Part shown: one piece after another, positions 8,546 to 15,215 of the stretch | Layout: each line of letters starts with the position of its first letter | Numbering within the stretch: position 1 is the stretch's first letter | Source of the DNA: Ignavibacteria bacterium | GTDB taxonomy: Bacteria > Bacteroidota > Ignavibacteria > Ignavibacteriales > Ignavibacteriaceae | Direction of reading: 5' to 3' | DNA: 32,498 nt | NCBI GenBank assembly: GCA_021286645.1 | Contig: JAJTBZ010000021.1 | Span: 1-32,498 of the forward strand | The notes under the pieces: generated by a model | Seen by the model: only the letters and a program-made list of their open reading frames with translations | What the model was told of the DNA's origin: nothing | Database searches by the model: none | Program-made: the position numbers and the translations under genes

Positions 8546-9610
8546 CTATCTTTCTGTATCCACCCCAATGTTAAATACATAGTTTGTAGATATCCCAATT
8601 ATTGAACTGCCATTTTGTTTTAGCACGAGCCACAAACCGGGTTTAATTTTCCCCAGCTCAACAAAACCGGGATAAACATTCGCGGTAATAAAATAATCTG
8701 TCATACCCGATAAAAACAACGAAGCAAGCAGCGAATTGTTTCTATCGTAAAACAGCCCGACATTCCAAACTGTTTCAACAGATTTCTCATTCATATTATC
8801 TATATTTATCTGATTTTTTGCCCGTAATCCTATACCAATTGAGAGATTTGTTTCGGGCCCGGTTGGCAACGATGCCCCGGTTAGTCCATTTAGCCCGCAA
8901 TAATAGAAAAAACGAATTTTTTCCGAAAGTGGGGTTTTTACTTTAATTGAAAAATTTTGGCCTACGTTATGTACTTTCCAACCGGGTACAGTGAGCCCCG
9001 GCTGCAATGACCAGTCAGCCAGATTCAAATCCTCGCTAAAGAAGCGGCAAACTTCTTCATTACTAAATAATAATACACCGCCGATATCAAAAATCCAAAA
9101 ATCCGAAATGGGATCCACGTTTGTACCGACCGTAGAATTATTTTCGGTAATTTCATTAAGCAGCTGAAACGCAGCCATCGTGAGAACAGAAAAAGTTTTG
9201 GGATAGGGATAGCCATGATAATCAAAGTATTCTGCCATGGCCCGGTATTCCATTCCACCGCCAATCAGATGAAGTTGATAATTAGGCCACCATTGTTTTC
9301 CCTGCTTTGACCAATCCAACGGGAAAACTTCCCTACGTAAAAACTTCCACCAACCGTACTTATTAATATTCGTGAATGGATCGGAAAGATTGCGCCAAAC
9401 ATTAGTGGTACCGGTAGCAAAGTCAATTGTCCGTACATCACGCATTGCAGGCTGCAACTGTAATATATCAAAACTGCCATTGAGAATAAGAGAAACCGGG
9501 TTATACTGACTTTCACTGCCATATTCCTTACCTGTATAGTAATAATAATGCGAGAAATCCTGGCCACAGACCGCTGTGGTCAGTAACAACAGTAAAATAT
9601 ATTTCAGCAT
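8546..9610 (-). CDS. Uncharacterised exported, probable outer-membrane protein
   Basis: The 354-residue protein starts with a signal peptide (MLKYILLLLLTTAVCG, cleavage near residue 17). The mature N-terminal half is rich in W, Y and F, with 'WWPNYQLHLIGGGMEYRAMAEYF' and, later, 'NEITENNST' and 'DPISDFWIFDIGG', which are reminiscent of DUF3943/DUF2279-like membrane-associated proteins (hydrophobic helices with acidic motifs). The second half alternates hydrophobic and polar residues as in a beta barrel ('IRFFYYCGLNGLTGASL', 'ETVWNVGLFYDRNN'). The ATG at 9610 places the signal peptide at the terminus; an upstream GTG (9652) would add 14 residues. It reads toward the tRNA-His terminator. I do not recognise a function. 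Confidence 0.75.
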   Translation of the reverse strand: MLKYILLLLLTTAVCGQDFSHYYYYTGKEYGSESQYNPVSLILNGSFDILQLQPAMRDVRTIDFATGTTNVWRNLSDPFTNINKYGWWKFLRREVFPLDWSKQGKQWWPNYQLHLIGGGMEYRAMAEYFDYHGYPYPKTFSVLTMAAFQLLNEITENNSTVGTNVDPISDFWIFDIGGVLLFSNEEVCRFFSEDLNLADWSLQPGLTVPGWKVHNVGQNFSIKVKTPLSEKIRFFYYCGLNGLTGASLPTGPETNLSIGIGLRAKNQINIDNMNEKSVETVWNVGLFYDRNNSLLASLFLSGMTDYFITANVYPGFVELGKIKPGLWLVLKQNGSSIIGISTNYVFNIGVDTER

Positions 9611-9764
9611 GAATCCCGGATAATAAAAGTTCGAATATACAAATTTTTCCACAAATCATTCCGTGGAACTTCACGAAGGTTAGTGGAGTTCAATATAAAT
9701 TGACAGTGAATTATTTCCCCAACCGGAACATATTTTCTAACTTACGATATAAATTTTCATTATT

Positions 9765-9771
9765 TACGGAG
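9765..9771 (+). promoter_or_regulatory. Shine-Dalgarno site that supports the TTG start of ppa
   Basis: The purine-rich ACGGAG stretch lies 5-6 bases before TTG 9777 and is one of the clearest ribosome-binding sites in the window. It favours the TTG over the later ATG codons. Confidence 0.6.
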
Positions 9772-9776
9772 TACAT

Positions 9777-10487
9777 TTGGATTCTGTTAAAGTTGACCCA
9801 TTGTGGAAAATGATGGGTCTGTTATTTAAACCCCACCCCTGGCATGGTATTCATATTGGGAAAAACTCGCCACAGGTGGTGACATCATTCGTTGAAATAG
9901 TGCCGACAGATACTATTAAATATGAAATTGACAAAGCCTCCGGCTATTTAAAAGTAGACCGGCCGCAGCGGTATTCTAATATTTGCCCCTCACTCTACGG
10001 CCTTATTCCGCAGACTTATTGTGCGGAACGGGTTGCTGATCTCTGTGAACAGGAAACCGGGCGACAGGGCATTGTTGGTGACGGCGATCCTCTTGATATT
10101 TGCATTATTACAGAAAAAACTATTTCGCATGGCAATATTATTCTTGAAGTAATACCCATCGGCGGTTTCCGAATGATCGACGGTAATGAGGCAGACGATA
10201 AAATTATTGCCGTTCTGAAAGGAGATAACGTGTACGGGAATCTTACAGATATCAAACAATGCCCGGCCGCGATTATCGACAGGCTAAAGCACTATTTCTT
10301 AACATATAAAGAACTACCCGGCGAGTACCGGAAAGCGAAAGTTGAAATAGACCATGTTTATGGCAGAGAAGCCGCTTTTGAAGTAATTAAGAAAAGTCAG
10401 GAAGATTATAATGCCCATTTTGGTGCTATTGAAGAAATGCTTACCCAGCAACTTCGTGGCACGGATGGCAATTTTACTGCTGAATAA
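9777..10487 (+). CDS. ppa: Inorganic pyrophosphatase (family I), TTG start
   Basis: This cytoplasmic enzyme hydrolyses pyrophosphate to two phosphates and pulls biosynthetic reactions forward. The 236-residue protein carries the family I signature DGDPLD (102-107), a KYEIDKASGYLKVDR block (48-62) and YGLIPQTYC (74-82), the conserved substrate- and metal-binding segments. It is longer than E. coli Ppa (~175 residues) because of an N-terminal extension with 'HPWHGI', known from Bacteroidota-type enzymes. The start is the TTG at 9777: a good Shine-Dalgarno (ACGGAG, 9766-9771) lies 5 bases upstream, whereas the first internal ATG (about 9810) has none. It converges on the oxidoreductase operon. 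Confidence 0.93.
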   Translation: MDSVKVDPLWKMMGLLFKPHPWHGIHIGKNSPQVVTSFVEIVPTDTIKYEIDKASGYLKVDRPQRYSNICPSLYGLIPQTYCAERVADLCEQETGRQGIVGDGDPLDICIITEKTISHGNIILEVIPIGGFRMIDGNEADDKIIAVLKGDNVYGNLTDIKQCPAAIIDRLKHYFLTYKELPGEYRKAKVEIDHVYGREAAFEVIKKSQEDYNAHFGAIEEMLTQQLRGTDGNFTAE

Positions 10488-10492
10488 TAAAA

Positions 10493-10522
10493 ATCCTCCG
10501 GGCAGTGTACTACCCGGAGGAT
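10493..10522 (-). terminator. Intrinsic terminator between ppa and the oxidoreductase operon
   Basis: ATCCTCCGGG (10493-10502) and CCCGGAGGAT (10513-10522) form a perfect 10-bp stem with a 10-nt loop. The U-rich tail (TTTTATTATT) appears when read on the minus strand, so it mainly ends the oxidoreductase operon, but it can stop ppa too. Confidence 0.8.
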
Positions 10523-10546
10523 CATGCATTTCAATGTACGTGCTGA

Positions 10547-10807
10547 TTATTCTTCTTCGAGTTTCAGATCAATAAGTTTCGAAGTTACACCGGGCAGAAC
10601 TGCAATTTTCCTTGCTAATTCTTCTTTTTGCTCGGGCGTTCCGTATAATTCCATTATTAACAAACCCGATTCACTGCAATTATCCATAATCCCGTCATGA
10701 ATTCCTAAACGGGTTTTGATAATACAGCCCCAAGCCGTTAATATTTGCTGCACTTTTACAGCTGATTCAGCACGTTTACCAATAAGAACCAAAAGTACCG
10801 TTTTCAT
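10547..10807 (-). CDS. TM1266-family putative regulator (ACT-like ferredoxin fold)
   Basis: The 86-residue cytoplasmic protein has a predicted beta-alpha-beta-beta-alpha-beta pattern (TVLLVLIGKRAESAVKVQQIL; GLLIMELYGTPEQKEELARKI; GVTSKLIDL). The order 'r...a..vq.iLt.wG.iIktRlGihd' and 'GV.sK.i.l' matches the TM1266 family, named in databases as 'putative iron-only hydrogenase system regulator' from gene neighbourhood. No hydrogenase gene is seen here; it is the last gene of the 2-oxoacid oxidoreductase operon, 98 bases after the ferritin-like gene. The link with an iron-sulfur oxidoreductase suggests redox or ligand sensing for Fe-S enzymes, but that is inference. Confidence 0.7.
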   Translation of the reverse strand: MKTVLLVLIGKRAESAVKVQQILTAWGCIIKTRLGIHDGIMDNCSESGLLIMELYGTPEQKEELARKIAVLPGVTSKLIDLKLEEE

Positions 10808-10905
10808 TGCACACCTTGTTTAATTAAATTACAAATCGGGTACAATACTTATCCCACAGTATAGTATGTCAGGAAACAAAGAATTTCAGTTTCCCTGTTA
10901 CCGCC

Positions 10906-11169
10906 TTATAGAACGGTAAAACTGGAAGCTACGCCATCCAATGCCTGGGAACGGGCATGGATTTCATTGAGTTTTTGAATAATCACCAGAACTTCGGTTC
11001 GGCGTTTCTCTACTAACTCGCCAATAAAAGCTTTTACTTCCGGGGTATTGCATTCTTCAAAAACTGCTTCATAGAATCGGATTGCGGTAGTTTCCTTGCG
11101 TAAGGCTTCATTAAGCATAGCGCAGGTACTTCTACAATTATGACCGCACTGAAATTCTCTTTCTGACAT
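10906..11169 (-). CDS. Small ferritin-like/rubrerythrin-like protein with N-terminal cysteines
   Basis: The 87-residue protein is two predicted long helices preceded by C8-G-H-N-C-R-S-T-C16. The segment 'EALRKETTAIRFYEAVFEECNTPEVKAFIGELVEKRRTEVLVI' follows rubrerythrin/ferritin-like sequences (E....i.FYe......pevk.fi.eLve.e..H...), but the second-helix ExxH metal ligands are replaced by R-T-E-V, so a complete di-iron site is not evident. It would need to dimerise to form a four-helix bundle. It begins 23 bases after the gamma-subunit gene of the oxidoreductase, so it is probably co-transcribed. The three cysteines could bind a metal or be redox-active. Function unknown. Confidence 0.65.
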   Translation of the reverse strand: MSEREFQCGHNCRSTCAMLNEALRKETTAIRFYEAVFEECNTPEVKAFIGELVEKRRTEVLVIIQKLNEIHARSQALDGVASSFTVL

Positions 11170-11192
11170 TGCTCTATCCCTTGTTAATTGTT

Positions 11193-11756
11193 TTAGACAG
11201 TCATCTGAATTTGCTGAGCTGCTAATTCCCTGCCACGCAGAATTGCCTGCTCATTTAATGGAATTAAATGATGATGGCGTTCGGGCAGTACTTTTTTCAG
11301 CGCTTTCAGCACTGAATCCATGCTTACGACAGGTTTAATTTCCAGAAAAGCACCCAGCATAATCATGTTCGCTACCTGCTTTTTCTTCATCAATTCGGCT
11401 TCTTTGATTGCCGGAATTTTCAGAACTGTCAGGTCCTCCCGAGCAGGAGGGGTAATGATTGTGGATTCTTCATAGAACAGGAAACCATCTTTTTTAATAG
11501 CGGATTCAAATTTCTCCAGCGATGGCTGGTTTAAAATAATACCTGAATCAAACCGGGTAATGATCGGTGAACTGATCCGTCTGTCGGAAATGATAACAAT
11601 ACAATTGGCCGTTCCGCCACGCATTTCCGGGCCATACGATGGCATCCAGGTAGTTTCTTTAGCATCGATAATTGCCGCGTATGAAAGCACCTGGCCCATT
11701 GAAAGGACACCCTGGCCGCCAAAACCGGCAAGAATAATTTCATCAGTATGAAACAT
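11193..11756 (-). CDS. 2-oxoacid:ferredoxin oxidoreductase, gamma subunit
   Basis: The 187-residue protein is the gamma domain of the pyruvate/2-oxoacid ferredoxin oxidoreductase family, recognised from EIILAGFGGQGVLSMGQVLSYAA (6-28) and SYGPEMRGGTANCIVIIS (40-57), which contact coenzyme A and the other subunits. In the four-subunit enzyme it completes the catalytic core that oxidatively decarboxylates a 2-oxoacid to an acyl-CoA with reduction of ferredoxin. It lies 15 bases after the beta-subunit gene, in the usual operon order. The substrate (2-oxoisovalerate, 2-oxoglutarate, pyruvate) cannot be assigned from this subunit. Confidence 0.92.
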   Translation of the reverse strand: MFHTDEIILAGFGGQGVLSMGQVLSYAAIIDAKETTWMPSYGPEMRGGTANCIVIISDRRISSPIITRFDSGIILNQPSLEKFESAIKKDGFLFYEESTIITPPAREDLTVLKIPAIKEAELMKKKQVANMIMLGAFLEIKPVVSMDSVLKALKKVLPERHHHLIPLNEQAILRGRELAAQQIQMTV

Positions 11757-11771
11757 AGTAAATTCCCTTCC

Positions 11772-12554
11772 TTATGCTTTTTCCGGCACTTTCAAGTCGC
11801 CGAGTGGATAAAATGGTAACATATTTTCTTCGAGCCATTTATTTGAATCTGAGGGATTCATTTTCCAGCCGGAAGGGCAATTAGAAACGATTTCTACAAA
11901 GCAGGTACCTTTATTGAGTTTCTGATACTCAAAAGCATTACGAATAGCTTTTTTTGCCTTGCGAACTGCATTCGGGGTATGAACTGCCTGACGAGTAACA
12001 TAATACGCACCCGGAAGATGAGCGACTAAATCAGTCATTTTCAACGGGAAGCCAATCCAATCGGTTTCTCTGCCATAAGGAGTTGTAGAGGTTACCATTT
12101 TAGCGAGAGTAGTGGGAGCCATCTGCCCGCCAGTCATCCCGTAAATAGCATTATTGATAAAAACGATTAAAATATTTTCGCCACGGTTAACCGCGTGAAT
12201 TGTTTCAGCTGTTCCAATAGCGGCTAAGTCGCCATCACCCTGATAGGTAAATACATACCTGTCAGGTAATACACGCTTAACGCCGGTTGCAACGGCGCAG
12301 GCTCTGCCGTGAGCAGCTTCCTGCATATCGATATTCATGTAATGATAAGCGAATACTGAACAGCCTACCGGTGCTACACCAACTGTTTGTTCAGCAATGC
12401 CTAATTCCTGAATTGTTTCCATTAAAATGCGATGAGCTACGCCATGGCCGCAGCCGGGGCAATAGTGGAAACGGGTATCGGTAAGAGTATCGGGTTTTTC
12501 ATAAACACAATCAAAACCCTGCTGTAATTCCTGTGTTAATACGTCTGTGCTCAT
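11772..12554 (-). CDS. 2-oxoacid:ferredoxin oxidoreductase, beta (TPP-binding) subunit
   Basis: The 260-residue protein binds thiamine pyrophosphate and takes part in decarboxylation. The TPP motif GDGD...NN is present as GDGDLAAIGTAETIHA followed by NNAIYGMTGGQMAPTT (about 106-148). CPGCGHG (32-38) carries the cysteines that, with later ones, bind the [4Fe-4S] cluster next to TPP. It starts only 2 bases after the alpha-subunit stop, so the subunits are translationally coupled. Size and order fit a heterotetrameric VOR/KOR-type enzyme rather than single-chain PFOR. Confidence 0.93.
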   Translation of the reverse strand: MSTDVLTQELQQGFDCVYEKPDTLTDTRFHYCPGCGHGVAHRILMETIQELGIAEQTVGVAPVGCSVFAYHYMNIDMQEAAHGRACAVATGVKRVLPDRYVFTYQGDGDLAAIGTAETIHAVNRGENILIVFINNAIYGMTGGQMAPTTLAKMVTSTTPYGRETDWIGFPLKMTDLVAHLPGAYYVTRQAVHTPNAVRKAKKAIRNAFEYQKLNKGTCFVEIVSNCPSGWKMNPSDSNKWLEENMLPFYPLGDLKVPEKA

Positions 12555-12556
12555 TC

Positions 12557-13663
12557 TTACCTCTCTACCTCAGTCAGGTTATTAATATTCGCGGCCATCT
12601 CTTCCACTTTCGCCAAAATTTCTTCCGGCGAAGGAATAATGCCGCCCATTTTACCGGTAAAAAATACCGGTTTTTTACCATTAACAGCAAGACGAACGTC
12701 CTCAACCATTTGACCGGCGTTCATTTCTACTGTTAAGAATGCCTTAGCATCGTGCGCCAGTTCTGATATACGCTGATACGGGAACGGGAATAAGGTAATA
12801 GGCCGGAGTAGCCCGACTTTAATACCGGCTTCACGAGCCAAATCAACTGCTTTCTGGCATAAACGCGAAGAAAGACCAAACGCGGTTAAGATTATCTCTG
12901 CATCTTCGGTATGGTATTCTTCATAGCGGATTTCATTTTCTTCAATCGTTTTATATTTTTTCTGCAGGTGAATATTTACAGCCTGCATTTTTTCCGGTTC
13001 AATAAACAATGAAGTAATAATATTGGGTTCGCGGGTTTTTGGTTTCCCGACCGTTGCCCATTCCGGAACCACATGTTCGAGTGAACCTTCCGGCGGCAGT
13101 GCAACTTTTTCCATCATCTGGCCCAAGGCGCCATCGGTAAGAATCATAACGGGGTTACGGTATTTTTCGGCCAGACGGAAACCGTCAAAAACGAAATCGG
13201 CCATTTCCTGCACCGAATTCGGGGCTAAAACGATCAGGCGATAATCGCCATGCCCGCCGCCCTTCACAGCCTGAAAATAGTCACCCTGTGACGGTTGGAT
13301 AGTTCCTAAACCCGGGCCGCCGCGAACAACGTTTGCTACTACACAGGGTAATTCTGCCGAGGCTATATACGATAAACCTTCCTGCATTAAACTAATACCG
13401 GGACTTGAAGAAGTGGTCATAACGCGTGCACCGGCACCTGCCGCGCCATAGATCATGTTAATTGAGGCGACTTCGCTTTCAGCCTGTAATACTTTAAAAT
13501 TTCTTTTCGGCATTTGTTCCGTCAGATACTCGAGAATTTCTGACTGGGGGGTAATAGGATAGCCAAAATATGCATGCATACCGGCACGAATAGCAGCTTC
13601 TGCAAGCGCTTCGTTTCCTTTCATTAACCGAATTTCACGTTCCTTACTAATCTGTTCCTGCAT
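12557..13663 (-). CDS. vorB: 2-oxoacid:ferredoxin oxidoreductase, alpha subunit (VorB-like)
   Basis: The 368-residue protein combines the pyrimidine-binding domain I (GYPITPQSEI; TTSSSPGISLMQEGLSY) and domain II of the family, as in subunits annotated VorB (3-methyl-2-oxobutanoate:ferredoxin oxidoreductase). It cleaves 2-oxoacids with the TPP-bearing beta subunit. I chose ATG 13663, which follows a strong Shine-Dalgarno GGAGG with a 5-base gap; the TTG just before it (13666) adds one residue. It begins 11 bases after the ferredoxin-subunit stop. 'VorB' is a best family name; 2-oxoglutarate or pyruvate use cannot be excluded without structure-based comparison. Confidence 0.9.
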   Translation of the reverse strand: MQEQISKEREIRLMKGNEALAEAAIRAGMHAYFGYPITPQSEILEYLTEQMPKRNFKVLQAESEVASINMIYGAAGAGARVMTTSSSPGISLMQEGLSYIASAELPCVVANVVRGGPGLGTIQPSQGDYFQAVKGGGHGDYRLIVLAPNSVQEMADFVFDGFRLAEKYRNPVMILTDGALGQMMEKVALPPEGSLEHVVPEWATVGKPKTREPNIITSLFIEPEKMQAVNIHLQKKYKTIEENEIRYEEYHTEDAEIILTAFGLSSRLCQKAVDLAREAGIKVGLLRPITLFPFPYQRISELAHDAKAFLTVEMNAGQMVEDVRLAVNGKKPVFFTGKMGGIIPSPEEILAKVEEMAANINNLTEVER

Positions 13664-13674
13664 CAATTCCTCCG

Positions 13675-13905
13675 TTAGACTGCTTTTTTCGGTTTCTGTT
13701 CACGGAATACGGTAATCGCAACGTCCGGGCAGACCAAAGCACAGTTGGTGCAGCCGGTACAGTTTTGCTCTACCAGTTCTACATACCGATACCCACGGGT
13801 GTTTATGTGGGTCGAAAGACGTAAACTGCCTTGTGGGCAGGCTTCTATGCACAGCTCACAGCCCTTGCATATGTCTTTGTTGATTTCTATATAACCTTTG
13901 ATCAT
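13675..13905 (-). CDS. 2-oxoacid:ferredoxin oxidoreductase, delta (2[4Fe-4S] ferredoxin) subunit
   Basis: The 76-residue ferredoxin-like protein has two cluster motifs, CKGCELCIEACP and CTGCTNCALVCP (each CxxCxxCxxxCP), spaced to bind two [4Fe-4S] clusters. It carries electrons from the TPP-containing core to free ferredoxin. As first gene of the operon it precedes alpha, beta and gamma, the delta-alpha-beta-gamma order seen in VOR-type operons. The C-terminus is basic (PKKAV). Confidence 0.93.
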   Translation of the reverse strand: MIKGYIEINKDICKGCELCIEACPQGSLRLSTHINTRGYRYVELVEQNCTGCTNCALVCPDVAITVFREQKPKKAV

Positions 13906-13943
13906 AGAATCACTTCTTGTTTAATGATAATTTTTTTCCTTAA

Positions 13944-13960
13944 ACCAAGTTGCATGCCAA
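13944..13960 (-). promoter_or_regulatory. Possible sigma-54-like promoter of the oxidoreductase operon
   Basis: Read on the minus strand, TTGGCATG-CAAC-TTGGT resembles the sigma-54 -24/-12 consensus (TTGGCACG-N4-TTGCW), with the spacing right. The -12 GC is GG here, an important mismatch. It would start transcription about 28 nt before the delta-subunit ATG. Weak call. Confidence 0.25.
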
Positions 13961-14202
13961 TTCTTTTCTTGTGCTTTACCCGTAAAAAACATTGTTTATT
14001 CATTCTATTTTTCATTACTAAGAGTTTATATTTCACAATTTCCAATAAGTGAGAAGCAGCCGAAAAATACCCCCTTCCCCCGGGAGTAATTGGTTGTATA
14101 TTGGCTAATCAGCCATTCAACCCGAATTTTCTTTCGCTACATTATTTATTCTCCGGTTTCTCTTGGCATGAAATCGGAATTTACCGGGAATTCTACATTT
14201 AT

Positions 14203-14218
14203 TTCGACAGATATCGAA
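14203..14218. promoter_or_regulatory. Upstream operator-like palindrome (arsR-like gene)
   Basis: TTCGACA-GA-TATCGAA is an inverted repeat with one mismatch. It shares the TATCGAATTA half with the second palindrome at 14259-14274; the centres are 56 bp apart. It lies just upstream of the -33 element. Confidence 0.55.
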
Positions 14219-14225
14219 TTAAATA

Positions 14226-14257
14226 TTTGCAAACGTGAACGTGTTTTTGTATTTTTG
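14226..14257 (+). promoter_or_regulatory. Bacteroidota-type promoter of the ArsR-family gene
   Basis: TTTG (14226-14229), a 20-nt spacer, and TATTTTTG (14250-14257) match TTTG-N19-21-TAnnTTTG exactly. It lies between the two palindromes, about 33 bp before the ATG at 14290. Confidence 0.65.
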
Positions 14258-14258
14258 T

Positions 14259-14274
14259 TTCGATATTTATCGAA
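14259..14274. promoter_or_regulatory. Downstream operator-like palindrome covering the predicted transcription start
   Basis: TTCGATA-TT-TATCGAA is a perfect 7-bp inverted repeat with a 2-bp spacer. It follows the -7 element by one base and would cover the start site, an effective place for an autorepressor such as the ArsR-family protein encoded 15 bases downstream. Confidence 0.65.
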
Positions 14275-14289
14275 TTATTTTAGAATACT

Positions 14290-14865
14290 ATGACTATTAA
14301 CGAAAGTATTGATTTGTTAAAATCGCTCGCGGATGTGTCCCGCCTGCGTATTTTAAATTTGTTGCTTGAAAAACCACGCTACGTAGAAGAAATTGCGGAA
14401 TCACTCAATCTGGCCGCCTCAACCGTATCTTTTCATTTAAAAAAAATGGAAACTGCGGGTTGGGTTGAAAAGAGTAAAGTGCAATATTATATAATATACA
14501 GCCTTAAAGCCGAAGTTTTCGATAAACCATTAAGCACTCTCATTCAATTCGAAAATCCTGATGCGATGCTGCAACAGGAACGAATTGAGCGGTATCATTC
14601 AAAAGTATGCAAAGCATTTTTCGAGCAGGGCAGGCTTCAGAAACTACCGGTCCAACGTAAAAAGAGACTATTGGTACTCAATGAATTTTATAAGAAGTTT
14701 TCGCTGTATAAACCTTATACCGAAAAAGAAGTGAATGAAATAATTGGCTCAATCTACAACGATTACTGCACTATCCGGCGCGAACTTATTGAAGAGGGTT
14801 TAATGGATCGGGATGGGAGCACATACTGGATTTTAGAACAGAAAGAACAGATGAATCATGATTAA
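14290..14865 (+). CDS. ArsR-family winged-helix regulator with C-terminal DUF2087 domain
   Basis: The 191-residue protein is probably a cytoplasmic DNA-binding repressor. Residues 1-75 form an ArsR-type winged helix (LKSLADVSRLRILNLLLEKP, recognition helix STVSFHLKKM at 44-53). The C-terminal part (about 115-181; LQKLPVQRKKRLLVLNEFYKKF, then YTEKEVNEIIGSIYNDYCTIRRELIEEG) is a textbook DUF2087 domain. The classical metal-binding cysteine motif (ELCVCDL) is absent, so it is unlikely to be a standard metal sensor. The start is fixed by an upstream promoter with two palindromes. The gene overlaps the GIY-YIG gene by 8 bases. The ligand or signal is unknown. Confidence 0.9.
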   Translation: MTINESIDLLKSLADVSRLRILNLLLEKPRYVEEIAESLNLAASTVSFHLKKMETAGWVEKSKVQYYIIYSLKAEVFDKPLSTLIQFENPDAMLQQERIERYHSKVCKAFFEQGRLQKLPVQRKKRLLVLNEFYKKFSLYKPYTEKEVNEIIGSIYNDYCTIRRELIEEGLMDRDGSTYWILEQKEQMNHD

Positions 14866-15211
14866 TTTAGATGAATTTAAGAAACAATATAAATTAACTC
14901 CTTTACCAATGGGCGTTTATCAAATACGTAACATGGTTAATGGAAAGATCTTTATCGGAACCAGCAAGGATGTACGGGCACGGATAAATCGGCATAAATT
15001 CGCCCTTGAAACCGGTATTGAAGAGATAAAACCGCTTCTGCTTGATTACCAGAAATATGGTGCGGAAAATTTTTCTTTTGAAGTATTGGATTTACTGGAA
15101 CCCAAAGAAGATATGCCCGGATATGACTACACGGAAGATATATATGAACTCGGATTACTATGGTTGGAAAAATTACAGCCGTATGATGAACGGGGCTATA
15201 ATGTAAAATAA
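14858..15211 (+). CDS. Small GIY-YIG domain protein (putative nuclease)
   Basis: The 117-residue protein is a single GIY-YIG domain: GVY (19-21), NGK-IFIG (28-34, with F at the second Tyr position), R40/R42 and H46 (RARINRHKF), a glutamate in ENFSFEVL (E75) and N115 near the end. R, H and E of the active site are thus present, but the Tyr of YIG is Phe. The fold is shared by UvrC, homing endonucleases and restriction enzymes; small stand-alone members are usually uncharacterised. It overlaps the ArsR-DUF2087 gene by 8 bases, so the two are coupled. The pairing of DUF2087 regulators with such small GIY-YIG proteins recurs in other phyla as I recall, but this was not checked here. Confidence 0.85.
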   Translation: MINLDEFKKQYKLTPLPMGVYQIRNMVNGKIFIGTSKDVRARINRHKFALETGIEEIKPLLLDYQKYGAENFSFEVLDLLEPKEDMPGYDYTEDIYELGLLWLEKLQPYDERGYNVK

Positions 15212-15215
15212 AAAG

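Larger units (their letters stand above)
13906..14289. other. Divergent intergenic region between the oxidoreductase operon and arsR-like gene
   Basis: No gene is seen here in 384 bases. Near its left end a minus-strand sigma-54-like motif lies upstream of the oxidoreductase operon; near its right end a promoter bracketed by two palindromes lies upstream of the ArsR-family gene. The middle (about 13980-14200) is A+T-rich with no element I can name. Confidence 0.7.

Noticed and set aside
10547-10807. Part of a hydrogenase cluster, suggested by the TM1266-type gene name
   Set aside because: No hydrogenase subunit or maturation gene is seen in the window; the neighbours are a 2-oxoacid oxidoreductase.
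14290-14865. Classical metal-responsive ArsR/SmtB repressor
   Set aside because: The cysteine metal-binding motif is missing and the C-terminal half is DUF2087.
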